DNA from: Cristatella mucedo
Taxonomy: Eukaryota > Bryozoa > Phylactolaemata > Cristatellidae
Length of the DNA stretch: 64,000 bases
Direction of reading: 5' to 3'
Assembly (NCBI GenBank): GCA_009760855.2
Contig: WPIO01000020.1
Location: 2,264,001-2,328,000 of the forward strand
Shown: one piece after another, positions 1-11,934 of the stretch
Position numbering within the stretch: the first letter of the stretch is position 1
Layout of the letters: the number at the start of each line of letters is the position of its first letter
The notes under the pieces: model-generated
What the model was told of the DNA's origin: nothing
The model's input: only the letters and a program-made list of their open reading frames with translations
Database searches by the model: none
Program-made: the position numbers and the translations under genes

Positions 1-1480
1 GCTTGTTGCAGGGATTCATTGTCGCAGACGAGACACGCGGTGAGAGCAAAAAGGAGAAACCGACTCTTGTGAACAGCTTCGATCAGGTTAAGACCGGTGC
101 CCTGCGCGAGAGGCTCTTAGACCTGAATTCGTCTAATGGCGAACTGTCTTGGACAGGGATGTGATGGTGCGGCCTATCTAATTAGTGAGATTGACGGTCT
201 GCAAAATTCGAACACGAAATTGAACGAGTTAGCGCGCTACGGGCATTGCTGGATACCGAAGCTCCAGGTAGACCAACTTATTTCGACACGCGCTCGGAAG
301 GCGTCTCTAATATTGACCATTTTCTTCGAATTGGGTCGCTGAAATTATCAACGACTGGTTGTTGCAAGCAAAATGACAAACTACTCAGTAAGCAAAGGGA
401 GATCGTATCGGACCTGTTCAAGGACCTGCACGTTGAGGCAGGCTGTAACATGAACCTGCACCGGTGATCCAAAGAGATACTTCGAGGACGTCATATTGGC
501 AAGCGCCACATCGCTTTATCGACATGTGTGTCCTGACCATTGAATTCATTGAGCACGTCGAAGAGAATGGCTACACGGCTGAGCAGATAATCAAGACCCT
601 CGAGAAGCCTCCAAGAATCAAGAAGCCTCCTCGACATGCTGTAATTGAGGAACCCCTTCATCATACATCTCATCCAGCACTTTCACATAACTATGCACAT
701 AATATCGAAGGTTTTGCATAAACAGGATTGCCAGATTGTCAATGGCTTGCGCTTGGTAGATAATATATCCCAACGTTCAGACGCTGGTGGAGATGCGACG
801 GCTGGCTAGGGTGATCAACGGTGCAGAAGCTCAGTGAGCATCGTGAGATGGAAGTGTGCGACAGGATCGCCAACGACTTCCTACACGGTCGTCTTCATCG
901 AAATAAGCAAACGAGTAGCTGAGAACACTTCTCCATTGTCTACTTATTCTACGCTGCAATTGACACAGCGACATTGGACTTAACAGATGCAGAGATTGGA
1001 CTTTCGGTTCGACAAGGAGTCGATGGAAAGGCTGTGCCCGGCTGCATGCATCTAACCTCATTATAAATTCTCTGCGAACTCAACGTCGGCAAACCTCTAA
1101 GCTTGCAACCCAATTCCACAGACAGACTTTTAATATGTCAAGCTGATCCTCTTTAGACAGGAGCTTCATGATTTTCTAAGGAAAATAGATGCGGACTCGG
1201 CACTGAAGAACTTCGGTACGCTTCTCGACTTCGCAGTCACGCGGGCAGAGTCCGATCGGGCCGAGGCCGGCTACGACCCACTGTACAAGCTGGTGCTACC
1301 TATCCTGACATAACCAGCGTCAACCGTCGAGGCTGAACGCGTGTTCATCGTAATAAAACTTTTTAAATTGCCTTAGAATAATGGTTGGAGTGGGCTGTAC
1401 CATCGATGCCATGCTATCGTATGTTGAGGAAAAAATTGGCAGCTACGGTGATGAAGGATGAGATCGTCACATACTTACAG
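1..1480 (+). pseudogene. hAT-superfamily transposase fossil
   Basis: This is a decayed transposase of the hAT superfamily (ZMYM/TTF-type branch), which in a live element would cut and paste DNA in the nucleus. Near 136-210 the reading gives NCLGQGCDGAAYLISEIDGL, close to the family's GQGYDGAANMSG motif just inside the catalytic region. Near 1267-1345 the reading GYDPLYKLVLPILT, an in-frame TAA at 1311, then PASTVEAERVF matches the C-terminal dimerisation region, usually PASSASVERxFS. The stop, several frame changes and the lack of any long ORF show that it is dead. The 5' end lies outside the window and no terminal repeats are visible. The superfamily call rests on motif recognition; the outer limits are uncertain. 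Confidence 0.65.
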
Positions 1481-1727
1481 TCTAAGCACTGCCCCCCCCA
1501 CTCACGTGTCAAAGAAAAGCCCTTCGATTACCGCTATATTTATTATTGTCGGCTTGCCCTCTAACTTGAAATCCTGGCTCCATTAAAGTACCAAAAGTCC
1601 TGTATTCGAAAGTGACACTCCGCACTCCCAGCGAGAGAGAGCCCCAACTGCTCTGCCGCGAGCTCACTTCCCCACTGCCCCTCTCCTCCCTATCCATTGC
1701 AATTCTCCACACCCATGGTCAGGTGGC

Positions 1728-1728
<1 letters not shown>

Positions 1729-1761
<33 letters not shown>

Positions 1762-1822
1762 CACTTGATAAAGCGCCCTCAGAGAACTCAATCTCTTCCT
1801 AGGCGCTTTACATTTGCTGTAA
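1729..1822 (-). mobile_element. LINE-A 3' tail fragment
   Basis: An ATA microsatellite (1729-1759) is joined to the conserved family-A tail, read here in reverse: TTGATAAAGCGCCCTCAGAG, then a CTAGGCGCTTTACA block. It is a severely 5'-truncated insertion with no coding sequence. Confidence 0.75.
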
Positions 1823-3040
1823 TTACACGATGCATGGAGCTCCTCTTTGGAGCTAGCTGCATACCCAGCACACCCATCACAGCCTGCACATCCAGCAGGT
1901 AAATCACAGAGGAGAGCCGGTCATTGCACGAACGGATTTATATCAGAGCGATAAAACCCAAGCGGTATCGCAGCGTCATCAGGAGCAGAACTCACGACCT
2001 CCGACACTCGAGCCCCTACTGATGGATGCATTTCGACAGATGAGTAGGCCCAACTGGTACTGCGGACCAACGGCGAAGATTGCTTAAGCCCTTGTTCACG
2101 TAGTCCCCCCTTGGTACGTAAGTGTATCGCTATTGACTGCTGCTTCGTCTCGCTGTCATGGGCCTCTATCCGCCTACGAAGCAATAATCGCCCGTACTGC
2201 GAACCGACGAAAGACGAAGAGCGAAGCAGCTACGCCCACGAGCTACCTAAAGCTCCGAGCGTTCACCAAAAGCAAGAAGAGTGATGTCTCGTGGCCTCGA
2301 GAGTTCGCCACATTTCGCGTTGCCGAGAAATCGCCAATGCACGATTTATAAGTAACGAATATTGACTTGACGATGTGTACAGCGTATGAATGGCGAGCCT
2401 CGCAGGCTCAGAACAACTCCGAAGCCGTTCGTTCTACCTACCATACTCGCCGCAGCAGCGGTGACCCGGCGGTCGCTCGCAAACAAGCTGGCGAAAACAC
2501 GACATCTTAGCGGAGGGCGGAGGCCACCCAGAGGCCGGTCCGTCTCTGTAGTGGCGAGAAAAAGACAGAGTCCAAAGTGCATGAGATGCACGAAGAGTGT
2601 AATTAGAAGACGGCGCGTCGAATGGTGAGCTTAAGAGCTTCAACTTAAGAGCTCCAGCTGTGATAGATTCTGCGTACAAGTTGACAGGCAAGCAGCAGCA
2701 AAGCGAGCCATGCCGATGGGTACATGATCAGCGATGCTCTTGGCAGACTGGCAGGCTGGTGGCTGGCCGAAGCTAACAGTTGCCCGTGAGTGCAGGGTGA
2801 GTGGCCGACCGTCGGATGCGCCGGTCGCTGGCGATGCGAGAAAAGGAGCTGCAGAATCAGTGCTGACAAGTCGGTACCACGGCGTCCATACCTGCCGCTG
2901 CACTGTGCCGTTCGTGGGTAGAATGGCTGGCCGAGATAACGAGCACTGTTGACTTCTGGGAAGGGACACGGCATATCGTCTCTCTTTAATTTAGTAACTC
3001 ACCTCTCAGAGACTATTCTCATTCCGTGTGGACGGGTAGC
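1823..3040. other. Unassigned sequence
   Basis: No gene is recognised here. A stretch at about 1930-2010 contains GAACTCACGACCT, the reverse complement of a tRNA-like B-box region, so it may be a decayed SINE head. Several open frames of 70-110 codons overlap on both strands between 2130 and 2970, but none has a recognisable domain or convincing splice sites. Confidence 0.4.
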
Positions 3041-3270
3041 GGTTTTCGACAACTACTCTCCTGCTGCCGACTATGGCTCATCCTTTTCAGCGGTCCTGAG
3101 CTACTACTTCCATGCTACTCACTACCTCAACTGCTCTCCTGACTCTGCTATGCCTCCCACTTTCTCTTTGTTTCGTGAGACGAAGCCTTTCGGCTACCAA
3201 ATGCGTACCGAAAGCAGCTTAGGCTGTGAGTGCGCTTTACAAAACTCTCCTGCGTAGCACCCACATAGTG
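3041..3270 (+). mobile_element. LINE-B 3' fragment
   Basis: The piece starts at an ACTACTCTCCTGCTGCCGAC block and runs through CTCAACTGCTCTCCTGACTC. It is nearly identical to the region downstream of the reverse-transcriptase ORF in the copies at 18.0 and 60.4 kb. The terminal ACAGACGGAGATACATTA repeat is missing. Confidence 0.75.
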
Positions 3271-3600
3271 TAACGCCGAAGGCTCGGCGGGGTAGGCTTG
3301 ACCTGCCGCTTACCGAGCGGCGCCTACTGCCATTCGGTGCGCGCCTACGCGCAATAAGCCGGCCGCCACGAAACGAGCGTTTCTGACGCTGACCTGCTTA
3401 CCGTTACTAAAGGGGGTCGTGAGTCTGCGGCGTGAATTGGAAAACGAGACACACAAATTGGGGATTTTACTGAACTTTATTCGCAAGCGCACAAAGTCGC
3501 TTCGCGCCTAGTTCAGCTTTATCTCCACACTCCTCGCACGTTCCCAACCGCACCAACACTCTTGCGGAGGGAATACTTCTCCACACTGATGTGCGAACCG

Positions 3601-4461
3601 GAGCCTAAACCCTAACCGGAGAACTAGAACTCGGTTTCCACCAGTGCGGCCGAAATACTCCACACACGCCAACTCAAGCACTCCTGCGGAGGAAACACGT
3701 CTCCACACTTACGCTACCTACATCTGCAACTCACTGCTTACTGGCCTACCAGCATGTGCGATCAGGCGATTGCAGCTGGTGCAAAACTCTGCAGCTAGGC
3801 TTGTCTGTGGTGAGCGTTGCAGTTGCCACATTACTCCACTCCTCGCCGACCTGCACTGGCTACCAGTCAAGCAAATGATTGACTTCAAGGTTTTGTCGCT
3901 CACTTTTAGGTCCCTTCATTCTATGGCTCCAGCCTATCTGTCAGATATACTACCCCATCAGGCCAAGCATCGTACCACCCGCTTTTCGGAATCCAACAGT
4001 CTAGAAATACCTCATACAAACCTTAAATCCTTTAGAGACCGTGCATTTAGTTCATATGCTCCCAAAGCCTGGAACTCCCTCCCGACCTGCGTCAGAACAC
4101 CCCCTGACCTGACCACATTTAAGAGGAACCTAAAAACACACCTATTTAGGACAGCATTTAGTGGGTCCCTGTGATTCGTCTTTGATGTGCTTATGCGTGC
4201 TGACACTGTGCATGCTGCCACTAACCACATTTGCATGCTGACCCTGTGCATGTCACCCCTAACCATATTACTCATTTCGTTTGTTTTTTCAAGCATGATT
4301 TTACTTCCCATTCAATTGCATTTCACTTTACAGCAAATGTAAAGCGCCTAGAGAGAGATTAATTTCTCTGAGGGCGCTTTATCAAGTGAAATAATATTAT
4401 TATTATTATTAAATAGACGGAGCTCAAATTGGAGCCTAAACCCTAACCGGAGAACTAGGGC
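3601..4461. repeat. Pair of ~28-bp direct repeats flanking a LINE-A copy
   Basis: GGAGCCTAAACCCTAACCGG followed by AGAACTAG occurs at about 3601-3628 and again at about 4433-4460. Each copy is followed by a CTCCACACACGCC block (about 3658 and 4462). The LINE-A piece sits between them. The motif contains one telomere-like CCTAAACCCTAACC unit. Confidence 0.7.
3705..4412 (+). mobile_element. LINE-A, 5'-truncated, with C-terminal ORF and tail
   Basis: This is a 5'-truncated CR1/L2-like retrotransposon. The open frame to 4174 encodes the region just after the reverse-transcriptase fingers and palm, with landmarks LLTGLPACAIRRLQLVQNSA, ADLHWLPVKQ and APKAWNSLPTCV. This C-terminal block is typical of CR1/L2/Rex-type LINEs. 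It is followed by an untranslated stretch with CATGCTGCCACTAACCACAT and then the tail at 4344-4412 (GCGCCTAGAGAGAGATTAAT, GAGGGCGCTTTATC, ATT repeats). Similar but not identical 28-base blocks lie on both sides (about 3601 and 4432). The copy is inactive because it has no endonuclease and no RT core. Confidence 0.85.
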
Positions 4462-5204
4462 TCCACACACGCCAAGTACGCCTAGCTCGCACCGGCAAAT
4501 CCCTATGCCGAGACCGCGTGCTAGCGCGCACAAACAAACACAAAAGAAACACAGAATGCCAGCTCGGGCGCTATACGACCGTGTTCGGTGGAGTCCACCG
4601 AATCCTCCTAGCGCTGCCTCATCCTGTTCCGTCAATCGCCGGCGAACAGCCCGCCCTCCTCCCTCGCTTTCAGAGAAACGAGTCCGACAGCGTCGAAGCG
4701 CAGAGCCGGACAGAAGACCAGAAGAGAACAAAGGCACAAGACCCAGAGCGAGCGTCGCTCGACTCTTAAATACTTGGCTGAAACCATGGGGCAAGAGCTT
4801 AGTGGTATTGGGCCCGACCCATTACCCCGGCCCATTACGGCAAGGAATTAATACCGTCAGTAGGCCACTGGAAGGGCACCTCTGTCCAGTTTGAATGGCG
4901 AATGTGTTCCAGATAATTCTTTCTTGGACCGAGTGAAGGCGGAGGTTGACAGGCCAGCCAACATCAATCAGCAGCTTCCGCGGGTATCGGACCAATTCTA
5001 AAGGCCGAATCGCCACCGCTGGTCTCAGCTTCCTGGCTTGCTCTTAAGCTCTTGCTCTCTAACCTCACTGACGCTCCTCTCTGGGTCACTGCTCAGGACA
5101 AAGGAGTTCTAGCCCGCGTCCGAATAGCTCTTGTTCGCGCTAAAATTCAGCCAAGGCCAGCAGGGCGCTACAATAGTCTTTATGACTTTGTGGAGGGTTT
5201 CCCT

Positions 5205-5265
5205 TTGCAGCAAATGTAAAGCGCTTAGAAAGAGATTGAGTTCTCTGAGGGCGCTTTATCAAGTG

Positions 5266-5302
<37 letters not shown>

Positions 5303-5340
5303 GTTACAGACGGAGATACATTACATTACATTACGTTCAC
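5205..5340 (+). mobile_element. LINE-A tail joined directly to a LINE-B tail
   Basis: A family-A tail (AGCAAATGTAAAGCGCTTAG to an ATT array ending near 5303) runs without a gap into TTACAGACGGAGATACATTA and ACATTA repeats, which are the family-B end. There is no coding sequence. Confidence 0.75.
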
Positions 5341-7314
5341 TCTTTTAGAGTTTTTTGGATTTCCTACCATGTTCCTGGTCGCTGCATCGCACACCGCGGA
5401 GCGACTGCACGTCAAAGGCCGCTTGGCTAGGCTTTGCACTTTACGAGACCTGATTTTTGTATTCATCAATCATCTCGTCGTCGTAGTTAAATACAACGAG
5501 CCTACGAGCAGAGGCGAGTGGGGACTGACCTGAAATGCATCCGCCGGAAGACCATGTCAGTGTAGCTCTCACCGGGCCTAATCGGCCCCTGGTGGAGGAA
5601 GCTTGAATTTGGCGCCATGAGAAGCCTGACGAGCCAGACCGACTGTATTGCCGCACTCGGTACGCGTTGCTATCGAATGAGTGATCCCATGTTTTCGCAG
5701 CTCCTTGCCTGTACCGGAGGGAGACGGTTTACAGCAGTATGTTCGACCTTCACCCCGCGTCCCGGGCGTGCGTAGGTGCGCAGGGTTGGGGCCTGAACAG
5801 AAGGTCACATCAGCGTATCGTGCCGACCACGTACTGCCATGCTAGACATTCTCTTGCTTCGCAGAAACTGCGCCGTATTGAAAATCCAAGCAGTTCTACT
5901 GCGCGGTCGCTGCCCGAAGCGTGCCCGAGGGCGGCTTCCCGACGCTCGCAGTTTGGAAGTCCCGAGTCAAAGCATTCTGGCTAGGTCATTTCTGACGACG
6001 ATTCGGCTGTTCGCTGTGCCGCTGGCAGAAATTTTTGCGCGACGCCGGTGATAGCGGCACTGCAACGCACCGTAGCTGCGCGCTCCTTCGATATGCGTAT
6101 TTAGTTTTTGAGTTACCTTCGCAGAAAGAGCTAAAAGACCGACATGGCAAGTAATGCAGATCCTGCAAGTGAGACGAATGCATCCCTATTTAAATAAAGC
6201 CTTTCTTTCGGTAAGGTGCCGGCTATACTACAAACATCCTCTGGGCCACCCTGGCTCTGCGTGCACGCGGCAGATTCGCATGGATCCGAGTCGTCAGACT
6301 CGCAAGGCTGAGCTCCTCCCATTTTCTATAGGCTAAACAGCGACTGCAGTTGGAAAGTGCAGTGCACGCCACCGCAGTCGAATCACTTCTCAAGTGCCAC
6401 CGTACAGTGTTTGCTAGGCTCTAAGCTATCAAGCTTGACGAACGTATAGCCAGCTATGAAGCTTGCACTCTCAGCTAGCAATAGCCCAGTTATCATTCCT
6501 TCTCGGCTAATAGGTCTTTTTGTTGCCGCGGAAAAACTCAGCGAGCTACATTATTATATTTGCATGAAGCCTCCGTATTTGTGCTCGAGCGTGCTAGCGG
6601 TTGAGTGGTTAACGAGTAGCTTTTCTTGGAATAGCTATACTTGGTAACCACTGTAGTAGTGCTGCAGCAAGTTGGGATAACTTGAGCGATAGATGAAGAG
6701 AGTTTACCGAGCGTGCCAAAAAATGTAATCAGCGTGTAAGGTTATATCAATTCGATTGTATTATCGTTCATCGCAGCTGTGTAACTGCTCCGAATGACTG
6801 CACGTCCCAAAGTGCATGTGAATAATCGCAAAGGATAAGCAGTGTTGTCAAGCACTCACGAGGCTTTACTTTAATAAATCCAATTTGCTGTTGGCAGTTA
6901 GTCCGTGGCAGATTTAACCATTGGCAGGCTTCGTCAGCTTGCTGTTAAGCAAAACTGTCTAAAAGCCCTAACGTGATCGTTATTTCAGACATTCTCATGT
7001 CAAGCCATCACACGACGGTGCATTAATCTCTCTGCAACTTATAGTAGTTGCCCTATTCTTTTTTTATGTTGTGCAGGACTTTTTCAGGGACAAGTGACCT
7101 TCAAAATCTCGATGGAGATTGCAGATACTACAGAATCTCACATTCGATGCTCACATTTCCTGGCAGCTCACCCCGTGTGCCCCCTCAGCGCGAGAAATGG
7201 CCTCGTGCTATCATGCGATTGCAGTTGTATCTGAATATTTGCTAGTATGTATAGGTCCGTTCGTTCTCTTACTCCGGCCTTACTTACTATTCGAAAACTT
7301 CCTAGCCAGGCTAG
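5341..7314. other. Unassigned sequence
   Basis: I recognise no gene or repeat in this stretch. Short frames up to about 88 codons exist on both strands (for example 5578-5808 on -, 5739-5984 on +), without known motifs. Confidence 0.35.
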
Positions 7315-7672
7315 GTATTGAAGCTCCCACTATTCTGACTCTCAAGTCTTCAGCTGTGCCTCTAAACCAGCCTCAAATCCTTTGAAGACCGTACCTTCTG
7401 TTCCTGTGCACTCAAAGCCTCGAACTCACTACCAGCTGACATCGCGAATTCCCCTGACTTGACAACATTTAAAAGAAGCTAAAAATGCACGTGCTCCTCA
7501 AAGATTGGCTGGATCCAGGTGAATTGTCCGCTTTTTGCTTGAGCATACTGGCACTGTGCATGTTATCACTAACCAAATGACATGCTTCGTTTCCAGCATA
7601 TTCAAATTTCAAGAAAGAGATTTAGTTATCTTAGAATGCTATGCAGATATCTTATTTGTTAATTTTTATTTT
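7315..7672 (+). mobile_element. Degenerate LINE-A 3' fragment
   Basis: An old copy. Readings such as LKSFEDR, CALKASNSLPADIANSPDLT and TTFKRS correspond to the [20 protein letters not shown] and LTTFKRN blocks of the better copies. It is followed by CACTGTGCATGTTATCACTA and a decayed tail near 7610-7670. Stops and substitutions are frequent. Confidence 0.6.
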
Positions 7673-8274
7673 TGTTGTAGCCGGTCTGGCAGAAAGACAC
7701 TATGGAACGTGTGAGCGGTACGTTTGTTTTTATTGCATGCTTGGCAGGCATGCATCTGCTGTTCGTTTACAGGCCATGCTGCTCACGTGTGTGTCTTTTG
7801 AGTGCTATTGAAGTTGTGTTTTTCGATCTCGCGATTCGTTGAACCTCGGCCAGATGTGATAGCAGCTGATTTAGTTGTCCACCTACTAGAGTTGCTTTCT
7901 GTGCCATCAAGCATTGGCATGGGAATACAATTATATATCAGTAGAGTTTATGCTACACAATTCGACAAGGCTGAAAATGTCAGTTCTGCACTGGATGGTC
8001 ATATAGTGCACAGCCAGACTTTTTGGATAAGCGAAAAGTTGTATCTGTCAAATGTGCACACACCGTGAAGTTCCTTGTCTGCAGCTTTATCTGCACGTAA
8101 AGTTATTCGTGATTGGCTTTTATCGAAGAATCCATCGAAAGGAATTTCTACTGTGCAATTCCAGCGAGTCATTCAGCATGGCCTCTTCAGAGCCCTTTCG
8201 ACCACATAAACGAAATCGCAGTGCAGTTATTTTGACACTTGGTAACTTGTTGTTCTGCTTTTGGGATGTTTCAG

Positions 8275-8353
8275 GTTCATATGCGTTACAGGGGAGGAAG
8301 AGTTCATTTATTCGAGCTGCTTGCTACACATATTTCACAGCTTGGAGCTTGAG
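8275..8353 (+). CDS. Candidate internal exon of the unrecognised gene
   Basis: A possible internal exon between an acceptor ending TTTCAG at 8274 and a donor GTGAGA at 8354. It reads FICVTGEEEFIYSSCLLHIF and HSLELE, and ends in phase 0, which matches the phase-0 start of the next candidate exon at 10020. It starts with one base of a split codon, so an upstream exon is needed. The open frame at 7802-8068 (DVIAADLVVHLLELL) is a weak candidate but has no good donor. The product is not recognised. It is linked to the 14605-23043 gene only by strand and phase. Confidence 0.35.
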
Positions 8354-9107
8354 GTGAGACATGCTCTGCCTCTGTGGCATGCTTCAAAACATCTTGGCAT
8401 TGCTACTCATTTCGGCTATGAACTGCCTAGTCTGGCTAGTGGCTGCTGCGCGATGCCGAAAACTGGGTGACTTTGCCACTGGCGGTACTATAAGCAGCCT
8501 GTTAGTCGTTTTCCATCATGGTGGTTAGACTTTTGTCATAGGCAACATGGTAGTAATAGGAGCCACGAATGCTATATATCATATCGGTAAGAAATCATAT
8601 AAGTTGGTAACATTTAATGTGTGACATATTGATGTATAACTTGAAAATCTGCCGTTCATATGTGCACTGATTGTCTAATTAGATGATCTCTCTGCAGATT
8701 TTAAAATCTGGTTAGCTGCAAATAGCATGTAAATTGCATACACATACAGTTTTCACTTTGGCCCGATATTGCACCCTACCATCTTGAATCAAAGAAAGTC
8801 AAGTGTATGGCACAGTCAAGTCCTAATTCATTATCATTTTGTTAAGCAGCCTTGGAAGATGTTGGTTACAAAGTATCTCTTTCGGTGGTCGAGCCCGGCA
8901 GGGTGCTTTTTCTGATCATGTCACATCTCTATCGTGTCACTTCCGATCGCGTGTCACTTCTTAATTCCTATCGGGACACTTTTTTTGGCCTGCTCTTTGC
9001 TGATAAATAGCTGCTGTTTATTCCTTAGCTATTCCCTCACATTTATAACCGTGTGTCCCTTGTTAAAAGTATAATCAGCTGATCAAACAACCTCATTTAA
9101 TATAGCA
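8354..9107. other. Intron or spacer, nothing recognised
   Basis: AT-rich sequence without ORFs, repeats or RNA genes that I can identify. Confidence 0.4.
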
Positions 9108-9232
9108 GCCAAAGATCCCTAACGGCTATCACCACCTCTATCAGTAGACAATGAAGGATTGCCTGCTGCACGATTTGAACTCACGACCTGGGCCATGAAG
9201 TGTGAACACCTTACCCATGGGCTAGGATCCAT
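9108..9232 (-). mobile_element. SINE family 2 copy
   Basis: Read in reverse, a tRNA-like head (GGTAAGGTG region, AGGTCGTGAGTTCAAATC as a B-box-like block) is followed by GCAGGCAATCCTTCATTG and GGTGGTGATAGCCGTTAGGG. The same order occurs at 20285-20462 and 55684-55846. It is a pol III type retroposon, decayed. Confidence 0.6.
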
Positions 9233-10019
9233 TTGTGCTATGCTGCACAGGATGTGAGTTGCATGGCCTTGCTAGGAGCTTGCTGCGGTGTTGGTCTTTA
9301 TGCCACCGGCATGGGCAGGATGATGGCAGTCACATTACTCTTGAGTGTTTATAAAATAGGCCAATGTAATCTTGAATTGATTAATGCATTGTTGTTACAT
9401 CACAATGATCTAGGCATTCGGTGACCCATCGTGCTGAGAAAAATGTTTATGTGTATCTCTGCTGAGCAGTGCAGGTTGGCATGAATGGCCTGAGAAATAG
9501 CATTTGGGAATAGCATTTGACCTGCATATATTGCAGATAGCTGTTAATGCAGATCTCCGGTACGTTGCTGACACACTTTTCTCATCGGCAAATTATCTTA
9601 TTTTGATTGGGTTTAGTTTCTTTGCTCATCAAATTCTACTTAGTTTGCCGGGTTGATTCAGCACTATTGAAGGCATTGCTTTGCAGGCTGCTGTTAAGCA
9701 AGCAGCTTGATCAGTTTGTGATAAAACTTTCAACTGTGACTTTGTTCACACTGAAGCTCCATTGTCCAATGTTTTCTATTGCAATAAGCATAGCTTTTTT
9801 AAAGTCAGGATGTTTTCCATTGAGATCCCTTCTCAGTGTGCAGCTATGTTTAGGGAAATCCGGTCGAACCCGAGAATCCTAAAAGCAAAGCACGCAGTCA
9901 CATCCTGTTGGATGGTCAATGGGGCAGACACATGCTAAACGCTCGCATTTTGCCTTTGCAGCTTAGCCATCCGACTTGAATTCCCATCCTGAAATTCTAG
10001 CGTCCCTCTTCAATTGTAG

Positions 10020-10145
10020 CATCCCATAGCATCGATCGTGCTCGACGCTTGTGAGTACCTGCACGACAAGCATGGCTGTGGCTTGCGGACACTTCTGTGT
10101 CTGATGGGCGTGTGGGCCAGGTCTGCGAGGCTGCTGCAGGAGCAG
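10020..10145 (+). CDS. Candidate internal exon of the unrecognised gene
   Basis: An in-frame exon of 42 codons, phase 0 at both ends, bounded by an acceptor ending CAATTGTAG (10019) and a donor GTGAGC (10146). It reads HPIASIVLDACEYLHDKHGC and then GLRTLLCLMGVWARSARLLQ and EQ. It is alpha-helical in appearance, with a hydrophobic core and balanced amino-acid use unlike the low-complexity shadows nearby. A stop lies immediately upstream in frame, which supports the acceptor as the true boundary. It would follow the 8275-8353 exon in frame. I do not recognise the family. Confidence 0.45.
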
Positions 10146-11026
10146 GTGAGCAGGCAGCCGAGCTACCGTGCGTGCGCCAATCGCGCCGTGTCCTCCTCCC
10201 TCTACCAGCGCATGGGGGAGGGGCAGGTGGTGGAAAGAGTTGGGGGTTGTCTCCTTGCAGCCCTCCTCCCACCCACGATCGATTGAGCTGTTCGGCTCGT
10301 ACAGATCCGCGCTTTGCCGCCGCGGCCAGCCGGAGCTCTGAAGCATCAGAAACTCTCCCATCATTCACCGCTAGTGCCTCAGTGCACCTCCGGCACCTCT
10401 GAGCACTGTGCTCTCACGAGGGGCCACTATGAGGCCATCTGCTGGCTTTGACACTCTAGCCCAGCCTGGAAGTGCACGACGCTCTGCAGTTGGAGCCTTG
10501 CGACTGTTTCAACCCCCTGCTCACATTGCGGCCACTGTCGTCGTCCGAGTCGCTCGTGCTACCATTAAGGGAATCCACCCTGTGCTCTTAAGCCGTGTCA
10601 TTCAGAACCACTGATGGGCCTGTAGGTATAGCAACATCGTCTACATCCGGTATGTTCTCGGCATGCCGAGAAGATATTCTGGATGACGCCTGCCGTTTGC
10701 ATGGTCAGTGATCTTAGGGCCTGCTTGTTCTATTCATCTCTTGCGTTCAACGGCCTGGCGTTTAGGAAAAGTAGCCGTTTGTCGTGCTGTTACTGAGCAA
10801 GTGGACACCCCTCTCTCTCCATGCGGCTTGAGAGCACTCCTTGCTCCTGCGCGGTCGCTAGGGTCACACAGGGCGCAAAGCACGGCAAAGGCACTCCGGT
10901 CCCTGCCTCTAAGAAGAAGAAGGCAGCGGCAGCCAAGTCAGTCTGACTGGCGATTGACAGCTGTGATCGCTTTCACCACCCAGTTCGGGGAGGGGGAGCT
11001 CGATGACGACCCTTCTCATAGTGTTC

Positions 11027-11062
<36 letters not shown>

Positions 11063-11934
11063 AAATAAATAATAAATTCAATGTATCTTCACAAGTTCGA
11101 GCATGATGGGCCGACGTTTCAGCGCACCGGTTACCTCTATCAACGAGTGAGCGCTGGCCATCGTTGAGTGCAAGAACCAATGTCTGCTGTCAGAGCGCTA
11201 CCCAGCAGTGAGGCCTTCTTGGACAAAGTCTACTGCCAAGCAACTGTAGGGGCTTTCTAGCATGCACTGGCAAGCTAGCTCGTGCATGCTAACCTTGCGC
11301 TATGTGCTTGCCTGAGAAAATCTGGTGGGAGGTCTGCCGTATGCCTTTCCTTTTTTTTCTTTGCTTTCAGAGATTGGGGGGGTATTGAATCCTACAACCG
11401 ATCTTGTAGCTTACACTACACTACACCCGATAGAACCTTACAAACTCTGATAGGCACTAGCAACTGATCACCAGTTGGCTCCTGCTCTTGGCTTTTTTTT
11501 CTCTGCATGATCTAGAAATTTATTTAGGTAACTACGCCTGCCCGATATCTAATGACGTCTTGTTCAGGTCATCGTGTTTGGTCATCGTGGATGGATCATC
11601 TAAATACAAGGACCACCTTGTCAGCATATCCTATGTGGGTTTGAAAGCTGGATTTTTGGCCCGGTGCAAATCAACGATATTCAAGTGACCGTTTGTGCTG
11701 TGTTGCAAGCAAAAACTGCCAAGAAGCACGCATAGAGTAGGGACCTGCCTGCACACCATCCAAGCTTTACCCCTTAGCTCGTGTTATCCTAATAATGTTC
11801 ACTGAGACATGCCTTTTAAATTTACCTGACAGTGACTATTTTGTTCCAAGCTTGCTATATAGCCGATTGTCTCAGTGTACTGTAATGTGCATTCAGACTC
11901 GTGATGGCATTATATAGTGCTCGGCCAAAAAATT
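10146..11934. other. Intron or spacer with an ATA microsatellite
   Basis: Contains an (ATA)n run at 11028-11060 of the kind that ends LINE-A copies, but without the conserved tail. Open frames at 10281-10455 and 10708-11031 are not recognised. If the flanking candidate exons belong to one gene, further exons could be hidden here. Confidence 0.35.
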
